A stretch of 64,000 nt of DNA from an uncultured Bacilli bacterium (lineage in GTDB: Bacteria > Bacillota_I > Bacilli_A > RF39 > UBA660): contig CAKOHH010000001.1 of NCBI GenBank assembly GCA_934085675.1, positions 62,001 through 126,000 of the forward strand, in the 5' to 3' direction. The translations under genes and the position numbers were made by a program. The notes beneath the pieces were generated by a model. The model saw only the letters and a list, made by a program, of their open reading frames with translations. It made no database searches and had not been told where the DNA came from. This document shows, piece after piece, positions 17,046 to 25,704 of this stretch. The stretch's first letter is position 1. Every line of letters begins with the position of its first letter.

Positions 17046-17988
17046 AATTACAAGTAAAACCACTTGTTTTTAATTCAAAAGCGACTATTTTGGCCTCAGT
17101 ATCTAAAGAATAATAATAGTTATCGGTAAAAGTACTTGTATAAGATGCTTCAGGGATAGTTGCTAAATCAATATTCACTTTAAAAGTAAAGCCTGTATTA
17201 ATAGGAATTAATGTAGCTTTAACCCCGCCTAAAGAATTATAAGACGTTGCATAAGTTTCATAACGTGATAACATTTGTTCATAATCTTTATTAGTAGATG
17301 CGTAAGAATAGTTAGTTTCAATGGTTTTTAATTTATTATCTTCATCAGTACTAAAAGTATAAATTACTTTAAGGTCTTTATTTTGACAGGTAAGTGTTGG
17401 TATTTCAGAAACTGTTTTTAAAGTAACATTAGGGTAATCTTTGACATCCTTTTCAATAAACGAAATTTTAGTAAAAGAAACCGTATCGACATTTAAAGTA
17501 ATTGTCTTACTTTTATTAATCGTTATGCCATCAAATTTAATACGTTGTAAAAGAGTTTTATCATCATTAAATAATTCCACAAAATAATTATGCTTTTTAA
17601 AATAGTCAACATCACCACCAACATTCGTAATTTTAAAAGTTAAAACATTATTTGAAACAGAAAAATCACTAAGATTAAATTTATTTTCAGTAATTACTAA
17701 ATTCTTTTCAAAATTGTAAATGGTTTGGTCTTTCGTTATTTCACCTTGAGTATTATTATCAGAAGTGTGATCTGGTTTTTTTGTAGGAGTGTCTATAATT
17801 TTATTATTTTGATAATTTTGAGCGAAATCAGCTATATAAGGTAAGGAAATAATACACACAACAAGTAATCCTACCCATAAAATTGCCACTAAAGGACCAT
17901 TTTCTTTAGTATCTAAATTACCTAAAGACGTTGCTTTTAATGGGGTTTTATCAATAACAATCGGTTCTTTTGTTTTTCTTTTAGCCAT
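17044..17988 (-). CDS. Hypothetical membrane-anchored extracellular protein
   Basis: About 314 residues. ATG at 17988 is preferred over 17997 because GATAGGA lies eight bases before it. A basic cytosolic start (about 1-30) precedes one membrane helix (about 34-55, ILWVGLLVVCIISLPYIADF), a Thr/Asn/Asp-rich linker and two beta-rich extracellular regions (about 85-180 and 185-314). A cysteine pair (LTCQNKDLK and the terminal SGFTCN) could form a disulphide outside the cell. No enzymatic motif. It sits alone between scpA and the retron region and has its own promoter and terminator. Function unknown. Confidence 0.75.
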   Translation of the reverse strand: MAKRKTKEPIVIDKTPLKATSLGNLDTKENGPLVAILWVGLLVVCIISLPYIADFAQNYQNNKIIDTPTKKPDHTSDNNTQGEITKDQTIYNFEKNLVITENKFNLSDFSVSNNVLTFKITNVGGDVDYFKKHNYFVELFNDDKTLLQRIKFDGITINKSKTITLNVDTVSFTKISFIEKDVKDYPNVTLKTVSEIPTLTCQNKDLKVIYTFSTDEDNKLKTIETNYSYASTNKDYEQMLSRYETYATSYNSLGGVKATLIPINTGFTFKVNIDLATIPEASYTSTFTDNYYYSLDTEAKIVAFELKTSGFTCN

Positions 17989-18012
17989 AATAATCATCCT
18001 ATCTACTTACCT

Positions 18013-18021
18013 ATTATATCA
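18013..18021 (-). promoter_or_regulatory. Extended -10 promoter of the membrane-protein gene
   Basis: Minus strand TGATATAAT, a perfect TATAAT with the TGn extension, 25 bp before the start codon at 17988. The -35 region is only T-rich. Nothing else is evident between 17989 and 18145. Confidence 0.6.
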
Positions 18022-18145
18022 AAAAAGCAATTAATAAAAAAGTACTTTAATATTAATGTTACAAACAGATATTTTTTTACAACCACCTATAATTGAGTAT
18101 CTTGGCTTTATTTCATCACTAAATTTTTTACATTTAATTTGTCTT

Positions 18146-19102
18146 CTAGCATATATATTTTTTTAATTCATTCACATATTGTTTATATCTATTAAATTGT
18201 TTATCATTTTCATTAATTTGTAAAACATACAGTATCTTCCCATATAATTTATTAAGATATTCTTTTTTATCTAATTTAATATTTTTGCTTTTTAAATGAG
18301 ATTCTAACCCATATTTATTTATATAATAAATTTCTTGACGAATTTTTTGGCGATAAGCCCTACTTACTTGAATTTTTTCATTAACTACTATTCCTGTTAC
18401 ATTTTGACAAGATGATTTATAAATCACGTGTATTTTTTTATCATTTAGTTCTAACCCTAAACGATATAATTCTTTTCTAACAATTTTTATTAATTCAGAA
18501 GGATTAAATTCTCCCGAAAATGTCATATCATCTGAGTATCTCGTATAATTTATTTTTCTTAACTCACACCAATTTGCAATCGTTTCATCAAAATTTTTCA
18601 TAACTAAATTGGAAATATAAGCTGAAGTAGGAGAACCTTGTGGCAAATGATTTTCATATGTGCATAAATAAGTTAAAATCATTCCTACTGATTTAGGAAA
18701 ATATTCGATAGAAAAGCAACTATTATAAATATTCCAAAAGGAAATATTTTCAAAAAAATCTTTAATGTCTAATTTTAAAATCATTGTTTTATTAATATGT
18801 GGTAAAGCATTGTCTTTTAAGGAAATATTTTTATGATAAGCTTTAGCATATTTAGAAATTCTTTTGTTTTCAAGAATATTATTCAAAATACGTGTCTGTA
18901 TTTGCTTTAAAATATCATTAGGTTGATATATTATTCTATATCCACCCGTTCTTTTTTTTATTTTATATTTTTTATAATTTTTTTCTATATTATTACTAAG
19001 AGAATAAAGAGTCTTTATGTATTTCTTTTTATCTTTACAATTAATTAAATTAAGAGATAGTAAAAAATCATTACATTCTTTTGTACCAATGTATTTCCAC
19101 AT
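18146..19102 (-). CDS. Retron-type reverse transcriptase
   Basis: 318 residues, normal for a stand-alone retron RT. Motifs in order: a retron-type NAxxH (DNALPH, about 92-97), MILKLDIKDFFENIS with the first catalytic Asp, LPQGSPTSAYISNL, the YxDD box in RYSDDMTFSG, and the thumb NDKKIHVIYKSSCQNVTGIVVN with the retron VTG element. Such enzymes copy a cognate ncRNA into multicopy single-stranded DNA that guards an anti-phage effector. ATG at 19102 is chosen because AGGAGG is eight bases upstream; a GTG at 19108 would be too close. A structured RNA region with matching end repeats lies just upstream. No obvious fused effector domain. Confidence 0.93.
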   Translation of the reverse strand: MWKYIGTKECNDFLLSLNLINCKDKKKYIKTLYSLSNNIEKNYKKYKIKKRTGGYRIIYQPNDILKQIQTRILNNILENKRISKYAKAYHKNISLKDNALPHINKTMILKLDIKDFFENISFWNIYNSCFSIEYFPKSVGMILTYLCTYENHLPQGSPTSAYISNLVMKNFDETIANWCELRKINYTRYSDDMTFSGEFNPSELIKIVRKELYRLGLELNDKKIHVIYKSSCQNVTGIVVNEKIQVSRAYRQKIRQEIYYINKYGLESHLKSKNIKLDKKEYLNKLYGKILYVLQINENDKQFNRYKQYVNELKKYIC

Positions 19103-19120
19103 CCTCACTACCTCCTAACA

Positions 19121-19288
19121 TGCAGTACTTTTGATATGGTAATATGGAAATGGACTGAAAGCGTAGCCTCGCGGAGCGTCTACACTCCGTGTAGTATAGT
19201 CCTTTGGAGTATTACTATTTTTTATCTTTATTAATTTTGTCCCTTAACGACTCGTTAAAGTAGGAAATTCTTTCCAATCACTACTGCA
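19121..19288 (-). ncRNA. Candidate retron msr-msd RNA
   Basis: Minus-strand region immediately before the RT. Ends TGCAGTA (19288-19282) and TACTGCA (19127-19121) are complementary, as expected for retron a1/a2 repeats, with further partial pairing inside. The msr-like half has two hairpins: GGAAA-GAA-TTTCC (19275-19263) and CTTTAACG-AGT-CGTTAAGG (19260-19242). The msd-like half is a 51-nt GC-rich structure closed by GGACT/AGTCC (19202-19152), with inner CTACAC-GGA-GTGTAG. High GC in an AT-rich genome supports RNA structure. The branching guanosine cannot be assigned by eye. Confidence 0.7.
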
Positions 19289-19390
19289 CCTTTATCTTAT
19301 CATATTTTTACTAATTATTCATAATTTTTTCAGATATAATTTCTTTATTCGTGTTTTTTGAATAATCTTTAGATTTATCATATATTTCAC

Positions 19391-19430
19391 ACTTTAATAT
19401 TATCTAACAACCGGCTGGCTTCTCCCATAT
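19391..19430. repeat. Stray 40-bp copy of a comEC segment
   Basis: 38 of 40 bases match 22365-22404 inside comEC, same orientation. In the comEC frame the minus strand still reads GEASRLLDNIKV, with differences at codon ends, then hits a stop. It looks like a relic of a related comEC allele. The adjoining 19311-19390 has an open frame with no start (ending ISEKIMNN), perhaps another gene remnant. Apart from this and the ncRNA, nothing else is evident in the 19103-19448 gap. Confidence 0.75.
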
Positions 19431-19448
19431 TGCATATTATTTCTGTAT

Positions 19449-20660
19449 TTATTTTTTTAGTTTAAATGTTTTGATTTTTTCAAGGCACTTGTTTAAAAAT
19501 ACATCATCTGAAGAATTTTGATATTCTTCTTCACTTATTTCTATAGGCACATCTATTTGTAAATATTTTGGTTTAAAAAACTTATCATTTTGTTTATTCA
19601 GTTCTTCTTTAGTATATATACCTTTCATAAAGTCATGTTCTTCGTACCAATATACCCTTGCAAAGTGAAAATTAATCTTTGAATTAGGAGTAATACCGTT
19701 TCCTGAAACATAACCAAAACAATTAATTGGTGTTCCAATTTCTTCACCCACTATTTTACTACCAATTCTTTTCATATCTAAAACTGCAAATCTACCACTT
19801 GAAAATACGTTTCTATCAACAATCGTAAATAATTCTAAATCTTTATTAGCTAAATATTCAATTAAAGGTTTAATGATACTTGAATTTCCACCACCATTAC
19901 CTTGCAAATCTAGAACAAATTTTCTTATGTTATTTGTCATAATTATATTTTCAATTTTACTAATATCAGGTTCATATTCTTGTTTGCATGAAGGATACTT
20001 AAACACAAGTATATCATCAAAAATTTTATAATATTCTATATCTTTTTTAGGATATATCGCCTGTTCATCATATTTTTTATTAATGTCAAACACAACTGTT
20101 TCATTATCATCGGTTTCAAATATTATCTTTCCATTATGATTATGAAGGCTTGGAAGACTCAATAAATCATTTTTATTTGACATTGTTTTTTCAATATTAG
20201 AAAGCAACCATCCATTAGTTCCATAGTTTGTACAAGTTGCAATTTCAGTTATTACTTGATCTATATCAATACCATTAATACTTTTTATTCGTTTTTTTAA
20301 CATTTTTTTATTAAAGCACCTATCTATGAATACACTATTATTAATCACTTTGAATCTTATAGGAAACCAAGTGTTATCTTTTTTATAAATCACAGTATGA
20401 GAATCAGAAACACCACTCATATACTTAATAATACATTTTAAAAAATAATAAAAATCATTATCATCATTTATTTTGTTATTAATTAAGAATTGATTAATAT
20501 ATTCATATAATTCTTTTTCAGAATGATTTAAATAAAAATTCAAATGAAAGGTTTCTTCCGGATATTTTTCATCATTTTCTATTCCTCTTTTGCAATCAGC
20601 ATAATATAAAAAATAATTTAAATCTTGTAAATATTTTTCTTTTAATCCAGATATTTTCAT
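19449..20660 (-). CDS. S41-family (C-terminal-processing-type) peptidase
   Basis: About 403 residues. The C-terminal half has the S41 catalytic core: IRKFVLDLQGNGGGNSS (about 273-289), then FTIVDRNVFSSGRFAVLDMK with the presumed nucleophile Ser in FSSG, and IVGEEIGTP. A helical N-terminal region (about 1-130) and a small beta domain containing HTVIYKKDNTWFPIRF precede it. There is no signal peptide, so it is probably cytosolic, unlike CtpA. ATG at 20660 follows AGGATG; longer starts lack a site. It lies between a nuclease gene and the retron, so a defence role is possible but not shown. Confidence 0.85.
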   Translation of the reverse strand: MKISGLKEKYLQDLNYFLYYADCKRGIENDEKYPEETFHLNFYLNHSEKELYEYINQFLINNKINDDNDFYYFLKCIIKYMSGVSDSHTVIYKKDNTWFPIRFKVINNSVFIDRCFNKKMLKKRIKSINGIDIDQVITEIATCTNYGTNGWLLSNIEKTMSNKNDLLSLPSLHNHNGKIIFETDDNETVVFDINKKYDEQAIYPKKDIEYYKIFDDILVFKYPSCKQEYEPDISKIENIIMTNNIRKFVLDLQGNGGGNSSIIKPLIEYLANKDLELFTIVDRNVFSSGRFAVLDMKRIGSKIVGEEIGTPINCFGYVSGNGITPNSKINFHFARVYWYEEHDFMKGIYTKEELNKQNDKFFKPKYLQIDVPIEISEEEYQNSSDDVFLNKCLEKIKTFKLKK

Positions 20661-20956
20661 TTCATCACATCCTATAGTCATTGTATCACGTATAATACTG
20701 AGTAGTAAATTGATAAGTTTTGTTAAGTTAATGCTTTTGATATTTACGTTATAATATTTATATTCAGTTTTATAAAAATGAATATAAATATCTGCGATTG
20801 AGTTTAGGCAAATTATATTAAAAGTCTTTGTATCCATTTCTATGACGGCTTAGCTCTTTTCTTTTTATTATCCTATTGAACCATATAAATTTAATCATTC
20901 TATTAAGATTTTACTAATTTACTTGACAGAATTAGAAAGCAACAAATCTTATAATG

Positions 20957-21838
20957 TCACACTAACTCATATTCTCTCGCAATTATTCTATTATCAGAGC
21001 AATATTCAATTACATATTTATTATCTTGCTTACAAATGATAATTCCTACTGTATCATTTTCTTCAATAGTTTTTATATTCTTATCTATATAGTTCATATA
21101 AGTCATAATTTGACCTGTATGTTCTTTCTTAAGTTCTGTTATCTTTAATTCTACGACTACATAACACCTATATTTAATATTATAAAGTAATAAATCAATA
21201 TAGTTGTATCTATTACCTAATTTAATTGGATATTCACTTTTTATAAAAGTAAACCCTATTCCTAATTCTTCTAAAAAGTTTTCAATATCTTCTAGGATTA
21301 GTTTTTGTAATATTTTTTCTGATAATATATCATATTTATTATCATTCTTGATCTTAATTGGATTCTTTACAAAGTCAACTACATTTTGTTTGTCTTGATT
21401 TAGCAATTTATTTTTTGTAAATTCAGGAAGCCTTTCATATTCATTAGATTTTATTTTTTCTCTTAACTGTCTTATTGATAAATTATTTAATTCAACTATT
21501 TTAACATAGTATTGAAATTTATTATCATCAAACCAAAGAATTTCACAATAGTGACTCCAACTTAATTTGGCAGACAGTGTCTGCCATTTCTGAGATACTT
21601 TATAAAACTGCCTCATATTTCTTAAATTTCTTTGACTATATCCTGAGCCAAACTCTTCAGTTAATTTTATTGAATACTCTTTAATAATACTTTCTCCATA
21701 TTGATTACCCGCAGCTAGTAATAACTTACCGACATTATAGTAAGTATTTAAATCACTTTTATTAATTGAATAACTTTTAACTTTTCTATTTATTTCATTA
21801 TTTATTAATTCATTTTTAATTTCATTATAATAATTCAT
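20957..21838 (-). CDS. DUF1016/YhcG-type PD-(D/E)XK nuclease
   Basis: 293 residues. N-terminal DUF1016 domain (about 25-150) shows YNVGKLLLAAGNQYGESIIK, LTEEFGSGYSQRNLRNMRQFY and LSWSHYCEILW, all characteristic. The C-terminal part (about 165-290) is a PD-(D/E)XK fold: NYIDLLLYNIKYRCYVVVELK with the acidic Asp and Glu-x-Lys, then GQIMTYMNYIDK. YhcG-like proteins are common near restriction-modification and mobile genes and are thought to cut nucleic acid. GGAAGGAG precedes the ATG. It begins 12 bases after comEC, so it may be co-transcribed with it although unrelated in function. Somewhat shorter than typical YhcG (about 350-375). Confidence 0.9.
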   Translation of the reverse strand: MNYYNEIKNELINNEINRKVKSYSINKSDLNTYYNVGKLLLAAGNQYGESIIKEYSIKLTEEFGSGYSQRNLRNMRQFYKVSQKWQTLSAKLSWSHYCEILWFDDNKFQYYVKIVELNNLSIRQLREKIKSNEYERLPEFTKNKLLNQDKQNVVDFVKNPIKIKNDNKYDILSEKILQKLILEDIENFLEELGIGFTFIKSEYPIKLGNRYNYIDLLLYNIKYRCYVVVELKITELKKEHTGQIMTYMNYIDKNIKTIEENDTVGIIICKQDNKYVIEYCSDNRIIAREYELV

Positions 21839-21850
21839 ATCTACTCCTTC

Positions 21851-23917
21851 CTATGGACTACAAGTCTCAATTTTTAATTTATTATTTTTAATCTTAAACA
21901 TAATACTTCCATCTTGATCCGTTCTATATATTTTTGAATTATCTAAATTATTTAACACTTCTTTATTCGGATGACCATACCTATTATTTTTTCCAACACT
22001 TATAATGGCATACTTTGGTTCTATTTCATCTATAAACTCTTTACTGCTACTTGTCTTACTCCCATGATGCCCTACTTTTAAGACATCAATATTTGCTAAG
22101 TTATACTTATCTAAAATATCTTTTTCTTTTTCAATTCCCGCATCTCCCATAAACATAAACTTATATCCATTAAATTCTGTATAAATAACATTACTATTAT
22201 TATTTTCATTATCATATTCTTTTGTTTTCAAAAAATATAATTTATTATCATCAATATTTAATTCGTTAAGGCACGAATAGTATTTAATTTTTTTGTTATC
22301 TAATACCTTAATCAATTCTTGTTCTAAATCATTAAACTCCCCACAATTAAGGATTACTTTTTCTACTTTGATATTATCTAACAACCGGCTGGCTTCTCCT
22401 ATATGATCAAAATCTCCATGTGTCAAAATAAGTGTTGTTATCTTATTAATACCTAAAGAATGCATAAAGGTTATTAAATTATCTGCTAAGGTAGTTTTGT
22501 CTCGTTTTTTCCACGATGCTGACGTATAATCTATCTTTCCACCTGTATCTATTAAAACAACTTCTTTTTGATGTGGAAAAACAAGTAAAGTGGCATCTCC
22601 TTGGCCAACATCAAGAAAATAAATACGGAAAGAAGAATCACAATATGGACTTATTTTTAAAAGTCCTAATAAGAGTATTAAAAGAAGAAGTGGGAAAATT
22701 CGGGCCTTTTTTTGATATAAAAATAAACAAATAACAAAGGCCAAAAGAATATAATACTCTTTTGCTACTTTAGGAAGTAAAATCATACCTATATTCCATG
22801 ATGCAAAAAGATTATTCATTTTCTCAAAAATTTGAATTAAAAAAGCACATAAAAAATTTAAAGGTGGAAATATAATACTTAGTATACAAACAGGAAAAAG
22901 AAGAAAATTAACGAAAGGAATCACTATCAAGTTAAAAAAGAAAGATAGTATATTTACATGATAAAAATAATATCCTAAAATAGGAAGACTTGCTAATAAG
23001 GATACAGCACTTGTCTTAATTAAAGATATAAAATAATTCTTAGAGTTTTTTATAAAAGTTAAACAAAAAGAAATATAAAAAGAAAAAAGAAAAGAAACAT
23101 TTTTTAGTAAATATGGATTTATTATTAAAAAAACCGAGCCAACTAAAATTAAACACCAACGATGTGTTAGACCAATATGATACTTTTGATTTATATATTC
23201 TAAATAATAGCAGCTAAGACAACGTAAGATTGAAACAGAGAAATTTGTTAAAAAAGCATAACAAGAAAAAAAGAAAAAAATTAACCCAAAAGTAAATTTA
23301 TTTTTGGGGAGAATAAATTCTAATACCATGAGTAAAAAACAAATATGCATACCTGAAATAGAAAATAAATGACTAATACCATTTTTATTCAAAGTATCTT
23401 TGTCTAAAGAAGTGGTATCACCTAAAATAAAGGCTTCATAATAACTTTTTAAATTTGCTTTTTTTAAATACTTAGTAATTTTGTTTTTTATTTTGTATAA
23501 AAATGGTGCTTCTTTTAAAAGTTTAAATTTAGAAATAGTAACGACATAAAATATTTTCTGACTTTCTAAATAATTTTGATAGTTAAAACCATTAGGAAGA
23601 GTATTTTTTGAAGGACGCGCAAAAGCACCTGTTAGATAAATCATTTGGCCATCCATTAAAGTATTTTCATAAAATGTTTTTTCTTCTTCATTTTGAAGGT
23701 AATAAAATCCCATTACATCTTCTTTACCATGGATTTTTAAAGTAATTAAATCTCCTTCTATTTTAAGGCTTTTAATTTGCCCTATTAACTCCGAAGTATT
23801 CTCATTATAAACACTTTTTAAAGGGAAAAAATAATTAATAGTCAATCTTATCCCTAACAAAAGAAAAAGAAAGAGGAAGAAAAATTTAAAGGGCAAGATA
23901 TGGGACCAATTTTTCAT
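21851..23917 (-). CDS. comEC: Competence DNA-uptake channel ComEC/Rec2
   Basis: About 688 residues: N-terminal membrane helices and OB-like region, the ComEC competence domain (NGISHLFSISGMHICFLLMV, about 180-200) with many further helices, and a C-terminal metallo-beta-lactamase domain (YFLDVGQGDATLL; ILTHGDFDHIGEASRLL; GHHGSKTSSS). It conducts one DNA strand across the membrane, and the MBL domain may degrade the other. ATG at 23917 has GGTGAG upstream and overlaps the end of comEA by 32 bases. A 40-bp segment (22365-22404) recurs at 19391-19430. Confidence 0.96.
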   Translation of the reverse strand: MKNWSHILPFKFFFLFLFLLLGIRLTINYFFPLKSVYNENTSELIGQIKSLKIEGDLITLKIHGKEDVMGFYYLQNEEEKTFYENTLMDGQMIYLTGAFARPSKNTLPNGFNYQNYLESQKIFYVVTISKFKLLKEAPFLYKIKNKITKYLKKANLKSYYEAFILGDTTSLDKDTLNKNGISHLFSISGMHICFLLMVLEFILPKNKFTFGLIFFFFSCYAFLTNFSVSILRCLSCYYLEYINQKYHIGLTHRWCLILVGSVFLIINPYLLKNVSFLFSFYISFCLTFIKNSKNYFISLIKTSAVSLLASLPILGYYFYHVNILSFFFNLIVIPFVNFLLFPVCILSIIFPPLNFLCAFLIQIFEKMNNLFASWNIGMILLPKVAKEYYILLAFVICLFLYQKKARIFPLLLLILLLGLLKISPYCDSSFRIYFLDVGQGDATLLVFPHQKEVVLIDTGGKIDYTSASWKKRDKTTLADNLITFMHSLGINKITTLILTHGDFDHIGEASRLLDNIKVEKVILNCGEFNDLEQELIKVLDNKKIKYYSCLNELNIDDNKLYFLKTKEYDNENNNSNVIYTEFNGYKFMFMGDAGIEKEKDILDKYNLANIDVLKVGHHGSKTSSSKEFIDEIEPKYAIISVGKNNRYGHPNKEVLNNLDNSKIYRTDQDGSIMFKIKNNKLKIETCSP
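22365..22404. repeat. comEC segment duplicated at 19391-19430
   Basis: Coding for GEASRLLDNIKV in the MBL domain; 38/40 identical to the noncoding copy in the retron region. Confidence 0.75.
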
Positions 23918-24509
23918 AAACAGACTCACCAATGCCTTTAATATTTTTTAATTCCTCTAAAGATTTAAAAGGACCGCAAGTACTACGATAATCCAAAATA
24001 AGTTTTGCTTTAGCCTCGCCAATATTAGGCAAAGTCATTAATTCTTCTAAAGTTGCAGTGTTTAAATGAATTTTATCATCTTTAGTCGTTATTTCACGGT
24101 CATTTTCACTAACAGCTTTCTTTTGGATTTTTTCTTCCTTAATTTCCTCTTTTGTAAAAACTGTTATAACCATCTCTTTGGTGAGTTGTTTGCTTAAATT
24201 TAAATTGCTGGTATCAGCACTTTCAAGCAAACCGCCAGCCAAAGTAATAACATCATTGACAATCATTTTGTCAGTCACCTTATAAACACCAGGACTTACC
24301 ACTGCACCTTTAATATCCACCATAAAGTTTGTCTCTATTTCTTGTTCTGGTACTTTTTCTTTAACAACATCCGTAGTAGGACAAGTAAAACTTTCTTCAG
24401 CAGTAACATCTTTTAAATAAAAGCCAAAAAGACCTGCTAAAAAAATGATGATAAAAACCAAGGTGCAAAAAAACTTATGCTCACGGCAAAATAATAAAGT
24501 TTCGTTCAT
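23886..24509 (-). CDS. comEA: Competence DNA receptor ComEA
   Basis: 207 residues: one N-terminal membrane anchor (about 15-32), an SLBB domain (about 60-112, FMVDIKGAVVSPGVYKV), a Lys/Glu-rich linker and C-terminal tandem helix-hairpin-helix motifs (IHLNTATLEELMTLPNIGEAKAKLI, then LEELKNIKGIGESVYEKL) that bind double-stranded DNA. It delivers DNA to ComEC, encoded next and overlapping. The 24510-24810 gap upstream holds the terminator at 24624-24646 and AT-rich sequence; I could not place a convincing promoter. Confidence 0.96.
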   Translation of the reverse strand: MNETLLFCREHKFFCTLVFIIIFLAGLFGFYLKDVTAEESFTCPTTDVVKEKVPEQEIETNFMVDIKGAVVSPGVYKVTDKMIVNDVITLAGGLLESADTSNLNLSKQLTKEMVITVFTKEEIKEEKIQKKAVSENDREITTKDDKIHLNTATLEELMTLPNIGEAKAKLILDYRSTCGPFKSLEELKNIKGIGESVYEKLVPYLAL

Positions 24510-24623
24510 TTCGAGTTCTCCTTTCTAAGAAGATAAATAAATTACCCTCTACTTATATATACAAAAAAAATCTTTGATTTCCTTTTTTTTATGTGAAATT
24601 TGTCAAAAAAATTTTAATAAATG

Positions 24624-24646
24624 AAAAAATAGCCTAAAAAAGGCTA
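24624..24646 (-). terminator. Terminator downstream of trmK
   Basis: Minus strand TAGCCT-TTTTT-AGGCTA followed by six T's. It lies beyond the convergent small gene, so dnaG-rpoD-trmK transcription would read antisense through 24811-25086 before stopping. Confidence 0.75.
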
Positions 24647-24810
24647 AATTTTTCCACCATTGCATATTATTTTTAAGAATTAAAGTTTTAATGACTTCAC
24701 TTTAAATCCCTATTTCTTCTTTAAATATTTTGCTATTAGATGACATTTATTAATTTTTTGTCTAATTTATTTTTTGTTTTCATAAAATACATTAGAAAGG
24801 ACGTATATAT

Positions 24811-25086
24811 ATGTTTCCAAATCCTGTAAGAAGTGGTCTTACCCTTACTAAAGTTATTGGGGGAATGAGTAAAACCTTAAATGTCGTCAATCAGTTACTA
24901 CCTTTATATAAAGAAGCAAAGCCTATAATTTCAAACGCTCAAAATGCCTTTAAAATTGCTAAAGAATTTATGATTCCTGACAATAATACTGTTTCTGTAA
25001 AATCAAAGGGTAAAACATCCCCTTCACCCCAAACAAAAAACGAGACATCTTTGCAAACATCAAATCGTCCCGTTTTCTTTGTATAA
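24811..25086 (+). CDS. YqfQ/VrrA-like small protein
   Basis: 91 residues. The N-terminal half (GMSKTLNVVNQLLPLYKEAKPIISNAQ) resembles the YqfQ-like family found near sigA/dnaG in Bacilli; the C-terminal half is Ser/Lys/Thr-rich and disordered, as in that family. GAAAGGA precedes the ATG. Its 3' end overlaps trmK on the opposite strand by 27 bases. Role unknown; in Bacillus it is linked to spore-former genomes. Confidence 0.72.
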   Translation: MFPNPVRSGLTLTKVIGGMSKTLNVVNQLLPLYKEAKPIISNAQNAFKIAKEFMIPDNNTVSVKSKGKTSPSPQTKNETSLQTSNRPVFFV

Positions 25087-25704
25087 ATAGTTTAATACTA
25101 ATTTTAACTTTCTTTTAATTTCTTCATTTTGACTTTGTTTTAAAATAGCACTATAAGTTTCTTTTAAAAAGAGATAATAGTTTTTATGACGAGGATTATA
25201 TAATCCTAGTAAAAGTTCTTCTTCACTAAGTTTCTGTAAACCCTTTTGATATACCATAATGGCATAATAATGGCCTTTTTCTTCTAGTATTTTTTCTTCT
25301 TTTAGCAAATATTTTTGGCTCATCATTGTCTGCCTTAATTTTTCTAAATCATTATTGGCTTGAATAATGATTTTCCTTATTGGTTCTATTTTTTCTTTAT
25401 TATCTAAAATAGATAAAATGGTGTTAGCACCCATACCGGCTAAGACTAAAGTATCATAATTTTTAGTATCTACTTTATCTAGCCCATCACTTAAAAGAGT
25501 TTCAATTGTATTTTCTAAATGATTTTTTTTAATATTTTCTTTAGCTACATTTAAAGCATTTTCATGAATATCTGTTGCTAAAATATGCGTAGCGCCCTTT
25601 TTAGCCATGTAAATGGGCACATAAGCATGATCACAACCAATATCAATAAATCTATCTTCTATTGAAAGAAAAGAACAAATGGCTTCTAATCGTTTTTGCT
25701 TCAT
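25060..25704 (-). CDS. trmK: tRNA (adenine-22-N1)-methyltransferase
   Basis: 214 residues with a Rossmann methyltransferase: FIDIGCDHAYVPIYMAKKG (SAM-binding motif I), ATDIHENALNVAKENI, and LAGMGANTILSIL, all TrmK hallmarks, followed by a C-terminal coiled region. It methylates N1 of A22 in tRNA-Ser and tRNA-Tyr. Start ATG overlaps the rpoD stop (TAATG), giving the order dnaG-rpoD-trmK as in Bacilli. Confidence 0.94.
   Translation of the reverse strand: MKQKRLEAICSFLSIEDRFIDIGCDHAYVPIYMAKKGATHILATDIHENALNVAKENIKKNHLENTIETLLSDGLDKVDTKNYDTLVLAGMGANTILSILDNKEKIEPIRKIIIQANNDLEKLRQTMMSQKYLLKEEKILEEKGHYYAIMVYQKGLQKLSEEELLLGLYNPRHKNYYLFLKETYSAILKQSQNEEIKRKLKLVLNYLYKENGTI

Noticed and set aside
20700..20956. 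Possible promoter TTGACA...TATAAT on the plus strand near 20920-20955
   Set aside because: Spacing is 21 bp and no plus-strand gene follows; the 20661-20956 gap shows nothing else convincing.
24601..24606. TTGACA (minus strand) upstream of comEA
   Set aside because: No acceptable -10 box lies 16-18 bases downstream; the nearest TATATA is far too distant.
24656..24675. Match of about 14 bases (ATTGCATATTATTT) between 24659 onwards and the sequence following the comEC relic near 19430
   Set aside because: Short and AT-rich; chance is likely, unlike the 40-bp comEC copy.
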